64,000 nucleotides of DNA from Corydoras sp. C115 (taxonomy: Eukaryota > Chordata > Actinopteri > Siluriformes > Callichthyidae). The stretch's first letter is position 1. Each line of letters opens with the position of its first letter. The stretch spans positions 23,298-87,297 of the forward strand of contig JAFMOC010000827.1 of assembly GCA_019802505.1 (NCBI GenBank), in the 5' to 3' direction. The notes under the pieces were generated by a model. That model was not told the DNA's origin, ran no database searches, and was given only the letters and a program-made list of their open reading frames with translations. This document shows, piece by piece, positions 1 to 12,329 of this stretch. Made by a program: the position numbers and the translations under genes.

Positions 1-679
1 TTGAGGTACTGTGCCAGCACCTTGCCAGTAGTAAGCAGGTTTTTGATTCCAGACTACAAACAGAAAAGAGAAGTTAAAAACAGATTAGAGAGAGAAAAAA
101 ATAAGTTAACCTCCATTTAACCATTTGTTAAACTTACCAGCAAGGCCACTTGATTCTCTCCAGATCATTACAGTCAAGAACAGTAAGAGAACCCTAAAAC
201 ATCAAATATATTACAGTTAATGACTCAATTACAACACAATCACCAAGTAAACAGCCAAAGACTTGGAATGACCTCTCCATCTTCCACAACAGCCTTCAGA
301 CACTCAACAGCTGCTCACAAGACCAAACCACTGCTCCAGATCTGAAGACATTTCAGGTTGTTGCTAGTTCAGCTCTTTTAAGAAGACTCAGCAATTCCAC
401 CCTAACGAGATCATGTGATTGGATCAGCTGAGACTAATTATTCTCTTACCCTTCAGAGTTTAAGAATCTACATTTCTCTCTCTGAACTACATTAAGTAGC
501 TACTTCTGTAGTGGCTCAGTTTTAGTTTAAGTTTGAATTGTTTGATTCAGTAGTTTAATTTCTTTGCATAAAAATTAGAATTTCTTTCTTAATTTTTTTG
601 CTTGTGGAATCAGGTTATTTAAATTATATTGACTTAATATTTTATTCATTTTTTTTTTACTGTAAAGCGAAGTCATTGC
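1..679. other. AT-rich stretch, nothing recognised
   Basis: I see no coding frame, tRNA or named repeat here. The sequence is AT-rich and ends just before a candidate LTR. Confidence 0.5.
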
Positions 680-1149
680 TGTCACTCACGCTCCCTCTGT
701 AGTGCACTCTGGTGAGGGAATGTCACTGGTTTCTTCGGGTTGTTGTCTATCACCGGAATTTTGATCTCATATTCTTGATTTTGTCATTTCCGGTTTTTGT
801 GTTTATAAGCTCGGTTTCCGGGTTTCTTCCTCGCGTCGTTTCACGCTCTCTTGCTGTATGTTCTATCTCTCTTCAGGATTAGACTTCAGCTTGTATTTGT
901 GCTTCTTCAGAGGACTTTCTACGTTGGCGATCGTGATCATCGCGGGTTACGCAGTTTGCCTTTTTTTTTGTTTTGTTTGCTTGTTTTTCTCTCTTTGTTT
1001 TATCTGCGGCGGTTATTTTGTGTTTTGCACCGCATTGTATTTTGTGTTTTCTTTGTTTTTTCCCGCTCTCTTTGGAGAACCTCACCGTTGTACAATAAAC
1101 TGCATCGCATTGATCTGTGAGTGTGCAGTCCTTTACTACATCGCTGACA
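680..1149 (+). mobile_element. Candidate solo LTR
   Basis: The segment begins TGTCAC and ends CTGACA. It has a TATA-like TTTATAAG near 803, T-rich GC-containing sequence after it, and an AATAAA signal near 1094, about 55 bp before the end. That order (U3, TATA, R, polyA signal, U5) is LTR-like, and the base composition resembles the chromovirus LTRs at 39.8 and 45.2 kb without matching them. The flanking pentamers (ATTGC and ATTCT) match only in part, so a target-site duplication is not proven. The open frames inside are low-complexity Phe/Cys-rich and I do not regard them as genes. Confidence 0.35.
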
Positions 1150-1249
1150 ATTCTTAATGTCAATATGATGTATATTTTGCAACAAAACTTTTTAGTTATG
1201 TGAGAAAGCTGAGCTAGTTTGCTTTCAACTTTCTGCAAAACATCTATAG

Positions 1250-1714
1250 ATGGAGGATCTACACAGCTCTCGTTGTCTGCAGAGAACTCACAAAATTATT
1301 ACAGACAATTCTCATCCCGGTCACCATCTCCTAGAACTGCTACCATCAGGTAGACGTTACAGAGCAATAAAAACAAAAACAAACCAGCTCAGAAATAGCT
1401 TCTACCCAACTGCTGTTCGGGCACTAAATGACGCATTGTAAATTTATTTACATTCATAAAAATTCACTTTTTGAACGTGCACTATAAAAATGTGCAATAT
1501 ATAAATACATTCACTCAGGCTATACAGTTTTATACACTCTTGTGAATAAATTCTTTTTTTTCTTTTTTTCTTGCAATTTTTTTTTAAATTGTAAATTATA
1601 GTGCTATCTTTTAAATCTCTTTATTTGTGTAAATTTAAGTATGTGAAACCTAAAGTATGGCACCTTAATTTCGTTATACCTGGTATAATGACAATAAAGA
1701 TATTCTGATTCTAT
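1250..1714 (+). mobile_element. Rex1/CR1-type LINE, 3' end fragment
   Basis: A 63-codon frame (1250-1441) encodes the end of a non-LTR retrotransposon reverse transcriptase ORF. It has the HPG-HLLELLPSGRRYR block followed by SFYPTAVRALN. The same block ends the larger minus-strand LINE at 49.2 kb (LLPSGRRFR, SFFPTAIRTLN). About 270 bp of AT-rich 3' UTR follows, then a tail ACAATAAAGAT with ATTCTGATTCT, the short repeat expected of CR1/L2-group elements. The copy is strongly 5' truncated and cannot move by itself. Confidence 0.7.
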
Positions 1715-1848
1715 AGAACTGAATTGTACAGTATGCGAGTGTGTATATTATGGAGGTATCACACACCTTACACATTTCATCAAAGAACAAACACACGAAC
1801 CCAGATCCATAAATAGATGACGTGAGGACTTAAGCATTCATTTAATGT

Positions 1849-2335
1849 CAGTAGATGAAGATCTGAGAGAAAAGACAAAATTTAATCAACCATTTTTTTA
1901 ATCAACCAGTTTTAGATGTGAACGATTACAAGTTTGGAAATCATTACCGTCTCTTGTAGATGAGCCATGGAGTCAGGTTCCACAAAGGTGAACATCTTAA
2001 GGATGAAGTGTCTGTAATGGCTGGGGTATTGAAATCCAGTTGATGCATCCACTGGAACCAGCTTGGTCAGGTAGTGATCATCCTGTATGGGCACCTATGG
2101 AGGTGAAGACACCACATCACAGGTATGCACAAAAACTGATCTTGAAACAGGATTTAAAGTAGATACAGAGTTTACCGAACCAGAAGGTCCCACTGGGGCA
2201 GGAAGTGGCACAGTAGTGATCCAAGACCAGGACAAGGTTTGGATCAGACCTTTCCAGGATGCACACATATATAGGGTTCTCTTAGAACCTTGTTCACAGG
2301 GTAGTCAGCCTTACGGTAGTACGAGGTGTGGTGAA
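1849..2335 (-). pseudogene. Zona pellucida (ZP) domain gene fragment, broken
   Basis: Reading the minus strand, a block at about 2335-2175 encodes YYRKADYPVNKVLREPY and, after a frame change, ILERSDPNLVLVLDHYC. A second exon (2094-1948, 147 bp) follows an acceptor (CTCCATAG) and encodes DDHYLTKLVPVDASTGFQ then HYRHFILKMFTFVEPDSMA. It ends at a GT donor. A third exon starts after TTTTCTCTCAG at 1862 with IFIY and is lost within a few codons. These strings match my knowledge of fish egg-coat ZP proteins: the start of the ZP module, then the segment before the conserved Phe-Ile-His-Cys. The family makes secreted or membrane-anchored egg-envelope glycoproteins. Here the signal peptide, trefoil part and C-terminal half are missing and the first exon is frameshifted, so I call it a pseudogene or relic. 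Confidence 0.6.
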
Positions 2336-2460
2336 AATAATATTCTTGTGAGACAATGCATATTAAAAGAAGTGATATTTATTTAAGAAAGCGAAAAGAG
2401 ACAAAGCGAAAGAAAATGAGAGAGCATAAGGGCGGCCTCCTACGCTACGTCACCAGAGAG

Positions 2461-2645
2461 GGGGCAATTTTGAGCATTCAATTTACCTGGTTCCATGTTT
2501 TTGGACTGTGGGAGGAAACTGGGGAAACCCAGTGGAAACCACACGGAAATGGGGGAACATGGAAACTCCACCCAGATTGGGATTCGAACCAAAAGAACCT
2601 AGTTCTGACAGGCAACTGTGCTAACCACTTAGCCACTGTGCCACA
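2461..2645 (-). mobile_element. SINE-A copy, partial
   Basis: SINE-A is my label for the dominant tRNA-derived SINE of this window. Its head reads GGCGGCACGGTGGCTTAGTGG with a box-B GGTTCGAATCCC, then a body GTTTCCTCCCACAGTCCAAA and a tail ending in GAATG or GATGG repeats. It resembles fish HAmo/V-SINE-type elements. This copy keeps the tRNA head and body but lacks the 3' third. The flank at 2648-2690 matches 46617-46670 in inverted orientation. Confidence 0.75.
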
Positions 2646-3159
2646 TGATATAAAGAAGAGTTGTGTCTAATAATGCACTAATTAAAATTAGATAAATAAA
2701 TAAGAAATTCAAAAGAACAGATCAAACACAGCGAGGATAAAGCGGAAGAAAATGGATGGAATGATTTACAAACATTTGTATTGGACCACTGGGTAGCACA
2801 GAGTGCATAGGCTTGTTGGACAGTCACTGCACATTACAGATTTGTTTTCTGTCCCTCGACAAATGAATACAGTGTATTACGTTTATTATGTTTATCTGGT
2901 GTACAAATCCAGTGAACTACAAACTAAATTAAATTATCATTCATCTCATCTCTTTATCTTAAACATTTTAGGGTGTTAGAGTGGACATCGCAAGGTCACT
3001 GGTTTGATTCTGGGTTACAACTAAACTTGACAACGTGGTATGCATTGTCAAAATCTAATGAACAAATGGATACAGCAAATAATAACTTACTTACCTTAAC
3101 AGCTTTAAAATAAAATTTTATGATAAGGATTGTAAACAGAACTGACATTCTTTACCTGT

Positions 3160-3248
3160 GGTTCTTTCTTGATGGTGTAATGGTTAGCACTCTGGACTTT
3201 GAAGCCGTTCTATTCTATCTGAATCTATTTCAAATTTTCGTGGAACCA
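3160..3248 (+). pseudogene. tRNA-Gln(TTG) pseudogene
   Basis: The head GATGGTGTAATGGTTAGCAC, the anticodon arm CTCTGGACTTTGAAGCC and the 3' end TCGTGGAACCA are recognisable as tRNA-Gln with anticodon TTG. A 6 bp insertion in the acceptor/D junction and a scrambled variable/T region break the cloverleaf. It lies in paralogous block 1, and the body of this tRNA is deleted from block 2. Confidence 0.6.
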
Positions 3249-3400
3249 GTGTTGGCTTGTAAAATTGTTTTCTGAAATGTCTTTTAATAAAAATAAAGGG
3301 CATTAATCTTTTTAATTTATGAAACTGTATTTTAAAGCCAAAGGTATTTTTACATCAATCATTGTGCAGTATCTTGCTAATTAATTAAAAAGCTTGTAAT

Positions 3401-3473
3401 GCCAGAATAGCTCAGTTGGGAGCGTGTTAGACTGAAGATCTAAAGATCCCTGGTTCGATCCTGGGTTTCAGCA
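3401..3473 (+). pseudogene. tRNA-Phe(GAA), decayed
   Basis: The anticodon arm AGACTGAAGATCTAAAG and the T-arm CCTGGTTCGATCCTGGG are those of tRNA-Phe (GAA). The acceptor has two mismatches (pairs 3:70 and 4:69), and the D-stem GCTC no longer pairs with its partner (GCGT). I therefore read it as a pseudogene. The paralogue at 53212 has a perfect acceptor stem. Confidence 0.65.
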
Positions 3474-3671
3474 GAACATGACTTGGTGAAGTTTAGTCTG
3501 TCTAGTTCAAAATTTAATTACCGTTGACACCTATACTAGGCAAAAAAATCAAAAGAAAAGATTGTATCCAGCAAACAATGCTAGAACTTTTTTGAACCTT
3601 TTTGAAAGCTGTATAATGAGGATTGTAAACAGAACTGACTTTCTTGACCAAGTGTTTTTTTTTTTATTGGT

Positions 3672-3696
3672 GGTTCTATGGTATAATGGTTAACAC
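3672..3696 (+). pseudogene. tRNA-Gln 5' half, remnant
   Basis: GGTTCTATGGTATAATGGTT is the first third of a tRNA-Gln head, and nothing of the anticodon or T arm follows. The same truncated head is at 53483 in the paralogous block. Confidence 0.45.
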
Positions 3697-4534
3697 AACA
3701 CAATAAATCAATTATTTTTTAGTGTTTGATTATTATTAGTGGTTTAGTATTTAAGCAGTTGTGTTTTAATCCAGTCTAAAGAGCAGACCTTAGCCTTTTA
3801 TATTTTGATGCAATTCAGGACAAAGCCCATGATACTGAAATGACATCTAGAAGTGTTTTGTAATAAACTGATATATTTTGATTATATTTTTCTCTATGTA
3901 AATTAGGTTAAATTATAAATGGATCCTACATTTTGAAACACATCAATCACATCAATGTGACCTCTTCCTGTGCACCCACATCAAATTTTAACATTATACA
4001 AACCTGAAAGAGGATCTGATGAAAACCAAAAACTGTATTAATACAAATATCTTTATTAGTCACTAATAAAACTCACATGTGTGAGTTAATCAGAGATTTA
4101 AAAAATATATTAAAATGACATTAAATAACAAACAAGACAGATTTTTTAAAAATGAACAGTGAGTCTAGCACCTCTGGCGGCGATAAAAAAAATACACCTA
4201 AAGTGCAAAAACGTGTTGATGCTCAACGAGGGAAACCTGAGACGAAAACTTATCTATTTTGACAGATAAACTGGATGTTCTGTTTCAGACGGACATTTGT
4301 AAAACTTAATAGATTAGAAATATTGATTTAGTTAGTTAGTAAATTAGTTTCATCTACACCTGCAGATGAAAATAGCTAAAAAGTACTAAACAGAGGTAAC
4401 CAGTAACTAACTCCTTTAAATTTAATGTTTAAAAATATAGGAATAGTTTAATAGTTTACTGTTTTACACTTAAAATTATACTCAAATGAATCAAATGAAT
4501 GTAAATAAAAAGTTTTAATTTGTGACATTCGTTC

Positions 4535-4720
4535 AGTCGTGCTTTGTTTCATTCCCGGGAAGAATGCTATTGTTTGGTAACAAAGTGCACTTCATAGTGT
4601 ATCCCCTAGACGGACACCTAGGACACATCCGTAGTGTACGTTTCGCTATTTGGTACACCACGCTTATTATTTGAATTAAAAACGCTTCCTCATAAAGAAA
4701 TATTTAGACACGTTTTATAG
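4535..4720. repeat. Duplicated segment, pairs with 12330-12605
   Basis: TTTCATTCCCGGGAAGAATG and following landmarks (GTAACAAAGTGCACTTCA, AAAACGCTT-CTCATAAAGA) recur at 12330-12500. The continuation AGTGAATAATGG-TCTTTACAC is here displaced to 6548 by the TA tract and Tc1 element, but is contiguous at 12514. Confidence 0.7.
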
Positions 4721-4744
4721 TTAAATGAAAACAAATTAACCTAC

Positions 4745-6509
<1,765 letters not shown>

Positions 6510-6653
6510 TATATATATATATATGGAGTTGGAGTTTAAATAATCTGAAAGTGAATAATGGGTCTTTACACCTTTGTACTGTCTGCTACTTCACTGTTGT
6601 CAGTTAAATCATTCTTTTTAGAACTGCAGGAAAACATTTTTTTAAATTAATAT

Positions 6654-6759
6654 GACAGAAGTGGGATTTGAACCCACACCTCCAAATGGAGACCAGAATC
6701 CTCATGTGGAAGGTGAGATACCTTGAGTCTGGCACCTTAGACCGCTCGGCCATTCTGAC
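6654..6759 (-). tRNA. tRNA-Leu(CAA) with intron
   Basis: Minus strand. The head GTCAGAATGGCCGAGCGG has a GGCCGAG...CTAAGG D-arm, the anticodon arm is CCAGACTCAAG, there is a long variable arm, and the T-arm is GTGGGTTCAAATCCCAC. About 23 bp (starting GTATCTCACCTTCC) interrupts the anticodon arm one base 3' of the anticodon, the usual intron position for eukaryotic tRNA-Leu(CAA). One acceptor pair is mismatched (T2:T71), so function is likely but not certain. It is the best-preserved tRNA gene of the window. Confidence 0.85.
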
Positions 6760-6919
6760 ATTTTGTGGTCACTATAAGAACTGTAGAGAGATTTGAGACA
6801 AAATAATTTCACATAAAAATTTAGTACGGAATAAATTGGGTCAAGGAAAGTATTTTAAACTACTATATAAACATGTTTATTATTTTATGATGAATAAGAT
6901 ACGAATTGCATTAATTCAT

Positions 6920-7140
6920 CAAAAAATATTAAGTTTAAAATAAAAAGTTAAAGCTGCAATTAAAGAAGAACTGTAGGAGACTGTTAGTTGAATATCTCAG
7001 TGAATCAGTAAAGCGGCTCAGAGGAACAGAGGAGGGACTCGTCAGATAAAGATAAACAGAGGAACTAACAAAGTTGCCAGATCCCCAGAAGTCTCTTCAC
7101 CTAAATCAGCTTTAAATCTGTTCACCTGTGTGCTGGAAAA
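6920..7140. repeat. Duplicated segment, pairs with 22690-22935
   Basis: AGTTAAAGCTG-AATTAAAGAA, GTTAGTTGAA-ATCT and AGTCTCTTCACCTAAATCAG recur in the same order and orientation near 22690-22935. This segment lies about 160 bp from the tRNA-Leu. I see no gene in it. Confidence 0.65.
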
Positions 7141-8025
7141 AAACATTAAGACAATGACATTTTAAACATTTTACTATAAATTATGTAAAAGAATAGTAAT
7201 ACTATTGCAGTAGGGCTCTTCCACAAAAAGTTAAAATAGACAATAAGCATAGTTTTGTGACATGGGACGGGTATTTCTACATCCTTTATACATATTTAGT
7301 TAAAGCCATGTCTCATAATTCACAAATTTTCCCGTTGGCCTGTGCTTTTTTTTAGCACATTATTAGACAAAATAAAGAGATACACGCTCCAGACAGAATA
7401 GCATTAAAAAATTACAGGAACATTACAAAATTATGTTTTATACTTGCAGAAATATGTTGATCTAACTGGAATGAATGCACTACAGTATACTAATATACTA
7501 CTACTGCTAATGTAGTAAAATACAATTTTCCTCCACAGTCCTCAGCTTTTTAACACAAGTTAGACCTTATTCAGCACCTTATTTGTAATTATAATAGATA
7601 AGGTAAGGTTTATATCCAATTTTTGTAACAATTGTCAATGTGAATATATAGTTACTTGTGTAACTATTTCTATAGAACATGACAAGAACCCAGTACGGTT
7701 CAGTCATGTAGCTTCAGTAAACTCAAGTCTTACAGTCCTTACAGTGTTTTGTGATTTAATATTTTACAGTCTGTGTAAATAAAATCTGAGTTCAACAAAA
7801 TAATCACTTATTACTAATAGTTCAAACTTTTATAATAGTAATAGTAATAAACTTTTATACTTTTATAACTAATAGTTCAAACTAATAGTTCAAACTTTTG
7901 CGCTCATGATTTCTACTGTTCATCTTCATACTCGGGTAAAAATCCTGAATTTATAATGAGGGTTTATTATAAAATCGAATATTAAAATTTAAAAGACTAC
8001 ACAGTCACAGCTAGAGCAAACATTA
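7141..8025. other. AT-rich stretch, nothing recognised
   Basis: Long AT-rich sequence with short local repeats (ACTAATAGTTCAAACTTTT three times near 7815-7900). No coding frame, tRNA or named mobile element was found. Confidence 0.5.
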
Positions 8026-8217
8026 ATTCATTCATTATCTCCCACTTTATCCTCTATTAGCATCGCAGTGGGGTTCCCCATGCCCATCCAGGGGAGAACA
8101 TCTCGGGCGCTGGGCAGATAGACCCAGGACTGGGCACGCTGGGCACACACTCACTCACACAAACACACTCTATATGGGGCAATTTTGAGAATTCAATTGA
8201 CTTGATCCATGTTTTTC
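8026..8217 (-). mobile_element. SINE-A copy, 5' truncated
   Basis: This copy keeps the 3' half only: the tail (GAATGAATG complement) to the CCATGTTTTT position. The tRNA-like head is missing. Confidence 0.85.
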
Positions 8218-9176
8218 CATGTCTCGCCGTGCCTTCAGCGGCGTTCCCGCTGTTACAGCAAATAAAATTCCTCTGTGTTTGCTTACCTGGCTCGCTTCTT
8301 AAGGACCACACCACACCGCCCAGGAGATGATGTTTAGAACATTTATTACAGGATTCACTTCTTTCACATTTTCATACATCATCTAAGTAACAACAGCAAC
8401 ATAAAATCAACTAACAATACTACAGTATAACTGATGATTCACTACATGGGTATTATATTAAAACAATAAGGTTACGAAGGGTTGCATTACTGTGAGTAAT
8501 TCACAGAAAAGAAGTGTTGTTGAGACATTAATAAAACAAGTAGTTTTTTTTTTTTGTAGTAGTCATTTGTCCAGGCATGACATAGTTCATAATAATGCAC
8601 CCGTCTTGACGATGGAAACTACGATTATGTTGCCAAAAAACAGTTTATTACCAATTTTTCTTTCAGTAAATGCATTTATTCACTATATTTTATTATAGTG
8701 TGTTTGTAAAAACACTTCTTGGACCTGTGGTTTATTCAAAATAATGCACACCCTCTCATGCCTTTTTGCTTCATCATGCACAAGCTTGGGTGCATACACA
8801 TACAACAATACGTGATCACAATAAACCTGGCCTGGCCTTTAACACCACCATTCAGTATTATAAAGAAATGTTAATTTATCCTCAATCGCTACTACAGTAT
8901 CATCTATATTAGTGGCTTTCAGAGTAAAAACATCCCTGTCGTTTAATTGACTGTAGCTACTTATATAAATAAATGCAAAAAGTTCAGAACTTTACTTTGT
9001 GTCATTAAATCATCAAGAGTGTAAATTGGCAATATGTAACACAACAGCACAACTCAGTGTTAATCTGAGTGCAGGGTTACTGATTCAGTTCTGACTGAAT
9101 GTACTGGTACATTATTGAACTGTCTCCTTTACTAAAGTGTCTTTCAAACAATGATCAATATAGGAATATGGTTTCT
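8218..9176. other. Region 3' of the zinc-finger gene
   Basis: This lies downstream of the minus-strand zinc-finger exon and could include its 3' UTR. Several minus-strand AATAAA signals occur (for example TTTATT near 8341 and 8642). No convincing coding frame is present, and I could not choose a polyadenylation site. Confidence 0.35.
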
Positions 9177-9177
9177 C

Positions 9178-10394
9178 TCATGTGTGAATGCGCTGGTGAC
9201 TTTTTAGATTACCCTCTTGAGAAAAACTCTTGCCGCACTGTGAACAGGAATATGGTTTCTCTCCTGTGTGAATGCGCTGGTGAAGTTTTAGAGTACCCTC
9301 TTGAGTAAAACTCTTGCCACACTGTGAACAGAAATATGGTTTCTCTCCAGTGTGAATGCGCTGGTGAGGTTTTAGAGTACACTCATGAGTAAAACTCTTG
9401 CCACACTGTGAACAGAAATATGGTTTCTCTCCTGTGTGAATGCGCTGATGAAGTTTTAGCGTACCCTCTCGAGTAAAACTCTTCCCACACTGTGAGCAGG
9501 AATATGGTTTTTCTCCTGTGTGAATGCGCTGATGAAGTTTTAGAGTACCCACATGAGAAAAACTCTTGCCACACTGTGAACAGAAATATGGTTTCTCTCC
9601 CGTGTGAATGCGCTGATGACGTTTTAGATTACTCTCTTGAGAAAAACTCTTCCCACACTGTGAACAAGAGTATGGTTTCTCTCCTGTGTGAATGCGCTGA
9701 TGACGTTTTAGATGCCCCTCTTGAGAATAACTCTTCCCACACTGTGAACAAGAGTATGGTTTCTCTCCTGTGTGAATGCGCTGGTGAAGTTTTAGATTAC
9801 TCTGCACAGTAAAACTCTTCCCACACTGTGAACAGGAATATGGTTTCTCTCCTTTGTGAATGCGCTGGTGAAGTTTTAGATGACTCTGCACAGTAAAACT
9901 CTTCCCACACTGTGAACAGGAATATGGTTTCTCTCCTTTGTGAATGCGCTGGTGAAGTTTTAGATGACTCTGCACAGTAAAACTCTTCCCACACAGTGAG
10001 CAGGCATATGATTTCTCTCCAGTGTGAATGCACTGATGAAGTTTTAGAGTACCCTCACGAGTAAAACTCTTCCCACACTGTAAACAAGAGTATGGTTTCT
10101 CTCCAGTGTGAATGCGCTGGTGGTGTTTTAGAGTATCCTCTCTAGAAAAAATCTTCCCACACTGTGAGCAGGAATATGGTTTCTCTCCAGTGTGAATGTG
10201 CTGATGTTTTTTAAGACCAGATTGGGTTGTAAAGATTTTTCCACACTGAACACAGGAAAACATTTTTGCTTTGATGGACATACACCGGTGGTTTTTGAGT
10301 TCAGTCATTTTTGTAAAATTTTCATCACAACGGTTGATTTTCTTCTTTGTCATGTCTTTGTGAGAATGCAGCGAGGTCATGAAGGGTCCCGCGT
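9178..10394 (-). CDS. C2H2 zinc-finger protein, terminal exon with 13 fingers
   Basis: An open frame of 400 codons follows the ATG at 10380. A splice acceptor (TTCTCTAAACAG) lies just upstream and the exon can start at 10394 in the same frame, so the true start may be in an upstream exon not identified here. After about 38 residues with one decayed finger there are 13 C2H2 fingers (C-X2-C-X12-H-X3-H) joined by TGEKP linkers, or by KGEKP after fingers 4 and 5. Helix residues -1/3/6 differ between fingers: T/G/K, R/T/H, R/T/L, V/H/L twice, V/N/L, Q/H/R, Q/N/R, H/T/L, R/T/L, H/T/P, Q/T/L, Q/N/S. The frame stops at the linker after the last finger. No KRAB, SCAN or BTB domain is in this exon. The probable role is nuclear sequence-specific DNA binding; targets are unknown. 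The near-identical fingers point to recent array expansion. Confidence 0.88.
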
Positions 10395-10456
10395 CTGTTT
10401 AGAGAACAATTTGTAAAAGTCAGACAACTAATTCAGTAACTAAACATTTAAATATT

Positions 10457-10594
10457 TCATTCATTCATTCATTATCTTCCACTTTAGCCTATATTAGGGT
10501 CGTGGTGGGCTTCCCCATACCCATCCAGGGGAGAATGTTTCGGGCGCAGGGCAGATACACCCAGGACAGGGCGCCAATCCAATGCTGGGCAAAC
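10457..10594 (-). mobile_element. SINE-A copy, 5' truncated, with target duplication
   Basis: Tail and 3' body only. The flanks repeat AAACATTTAAATA on both sides (10444 and 10592), so the truncation happened at integration and not by later deletion. Confidence 0.85.
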
Positions 10595-11190
10595 ATTTAA
10601 ATAATATAAGAAAATAACTAATGGACAAGTCCTGGCTTTGTATAACGAAAGTTTTTTAATCAAATGAGAAGCTGCTTTGTATTTTTTATTGTCATGTATA
10701 ATGACCCATCACAAACATTTTTTATGATAATATATAAATCTATGAGAGTTTCTGTCAGCATTCTCTCTGTTATGTTTCGCTGCTTGGCAATTATTCTAAT
10801 TGAAAACATTTAAAAGAAGTGGGCAGGATTAAAATGTTAATAAATAGAGATAATAAAATACCTTTAAATTTACTTTTTTTCTTTTATTTGACCTGAATCG
10901 ATTTAAATTATTTTATAACATCAATAACAAATCATGGAAATAAAACAAAAAAAATATGTGCATGTTTGATGCTTATGTGTATTAACCTTTAATTGCAATT
11001 ATTTGAAATATCATTTTTATATTTGTGTTTTTCTTTCAAACTGATGCTACAATAAGTGAAAATTGTTAAGTTGTCCATCGCACATACAATAAATACAGAA
11101 TTTAAAAAAAGGTTTGAAAATAATGTGCAGTTCACAGAGCATTGGAATCATGATTTGAATTTTATAAAAAGCAGCATGGGGAGAAAAAAA
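10595..11190. other. AT-rich stretch, nothing recognised
   Basis: AT-rich, with no supported coding frame or RNA gene. It lies upstream of the minus-strand zinc-finger exon and could hold its intron or 5' exon, but I could not recognise one. Confidence 0.4.
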
Positions 11191-11192
11191 GT

Positions 11193-11410
11193 GGTAGGTC
11201 AGTGCTTATGGTGTTGGCTTCAATCTGAAGGTTAGGGAATTTAAATCCCTATACTATAGGAACTATAGGAACGTTGTGAAAGTCCCCTAACCCTCATTGC
11301 AACAGGGGTACGGTATCATGGCTGGCCCATTACTCTGACACCAACCATCAGGTCAGTACACTTTTAAGTCACTTTAGATGAAAGTGTTCACGAAATGACC
11401 AAGTATAAGT
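11193..11410 (+). mobile_element. SINE-B: tRNA-derived SINE with L2-like tail
   Basis: This is a different SINE from SINE-A. A tRNA-like head (GTGTTGGCTTCAATCTGAAGG and a decayed box B) precedes a body with CCCTCATTGCAACAGGGG and CTCTGACACCAACC. The end AGTCACTTTAGATGAAAGTG is a decayed form of the L2 3' tail (GTCGCTTTGGATAAAAGCG) seen at 52380. SINEs that share an L2 tail are known in fish and are thought to use L2 reverse transcriptase. Confidence 0.6.
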
Positions 11411-11707
11411 GCAAAGATGAGCTGATGATCTGCAGATCTTGCAGATCTATTCAAAAACAATTCAAACAATTTCCACAAGTTCAGCGTAGTCACAGCTGAT
11501 GCTGTCCCAAAAAAGCACACAAATGATCAATCAGCACTCTGATCTAGTCATTTCAGTCCATCTCCGAAAAATAGAATTAGTTTAACTTGGAAGTTATACT
11601 TTACCTCAACAAATATCACTTAACCACAAAAATAGACAGGTTAGAGCTCCATTAGGGTTTTAATTGTGTTACTGTGTTATTGTATTACTATTACTACTAC
11701 TACCAAT

Positions 11708-12013
11708 GGCACGGTGGCTTAGTGATTTGGCATGTTCTCATCTCAGTGCTAGGGATTCCCGGTTCAAATCCCAATCTGGGATGTGGGTTTCCTCCGTGTT
11801 CTCCGGTTTCCTCCCACAGTCCAAAAACATGGATCAAGTCAATTGAGTTCTCCAAATTGCCCCATATAAAGTGTGTGTGTGTGCCCAGTGATAGATTGCC
11901 CCCCTGTCCTGGGTGTATCTGCCCAGCGCCCGAAATGTTCTCCCCTGGATGGGCATGGGGAACCCCCTTGCGACTCTAATATAGGATAAAGCAGAAGATG
12001 ATGAATGGATGGA
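11708..12013 (+). mobile_element. SINE-A copy, nearly full length
   Basis: Head GGCACGGTGGCTTAGTG, box B GGTTCAAATCCC, body, and a tail ending GATGAATGGATGGA are all present. Confidence 0.9.
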
Positions 12014-12023
12014 ATATTACGAA

Positions 12024-12299
12024 GGGTGGGACAGTGGTTTAGTGGTTAGCATCTTTCCTGGTTCGAATACCAATCTAATCATAGTTTCCATGTTGTCCGC
12101 GTGGGTTTCCTCTGGGTTCTCCGGTTTCCTCCCACAGTCCAAAAACATGGATCAAGTCAATTGAGTTCTCCAAATTGCCCCATATAAAGTGTGTGTGTGA
12201 GTGAGTGTGTGCCCAGTGATAGATTGCCCCCCTGTCCTGGGTGTATCCCAAAACGTTCTCCTCTGGATGGGCATAGAGAACCCCTCCACCTCCCCGCAA
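12024..12299 (+). mobile_element. SINE-A copy, head to tail with the previous one
   Basis: It starts GGGTGGGACAGTGGTTTAGTGG. Part of the tRNA-like region is deleted and the tail is missing after the CCGCAA position. It lies 10 bp after the preceding SINE-A in the same orientation. Confidence 0.85.
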
Positions 12300-12329
12300 T
12301 GTAATTTACATTGTTACATTTGTACCATT

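Larger units (their letters stand above)
2782..4215. repeat. Paralogous block, copy 1 (decayed tRNA locus)
   Basis: This segment is closely related, in the same orientation, to 50976-53927. Shared landmarks are TTGGACCACTGGGTAGCACA, the tRNA-Phe-like sequence, the partial tRNA-Gln head and CTCTGGCGGCGATAAAAA. The second copy contains an L2 and a SINE-A that are absent here, so this copy preserves both empty sites. A shorter third relative lies near 21545-21760. Confidence 0.8.

Noticed and set aside
851..1238. Hydrophobic Phe/Leu/Cys-rich plus frames and a Lys-rich minus frame
   Set aside because: They fall inside a T-rich LTR-like segment; low complexity, no family resemblance, no splice or start context.
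9492..9812. Plus-strand frame of repeats like LLCECADEVLEY
   Set aside because: It is the complement of the repeated zinc-finger DNA and only looks periodic for that reason.
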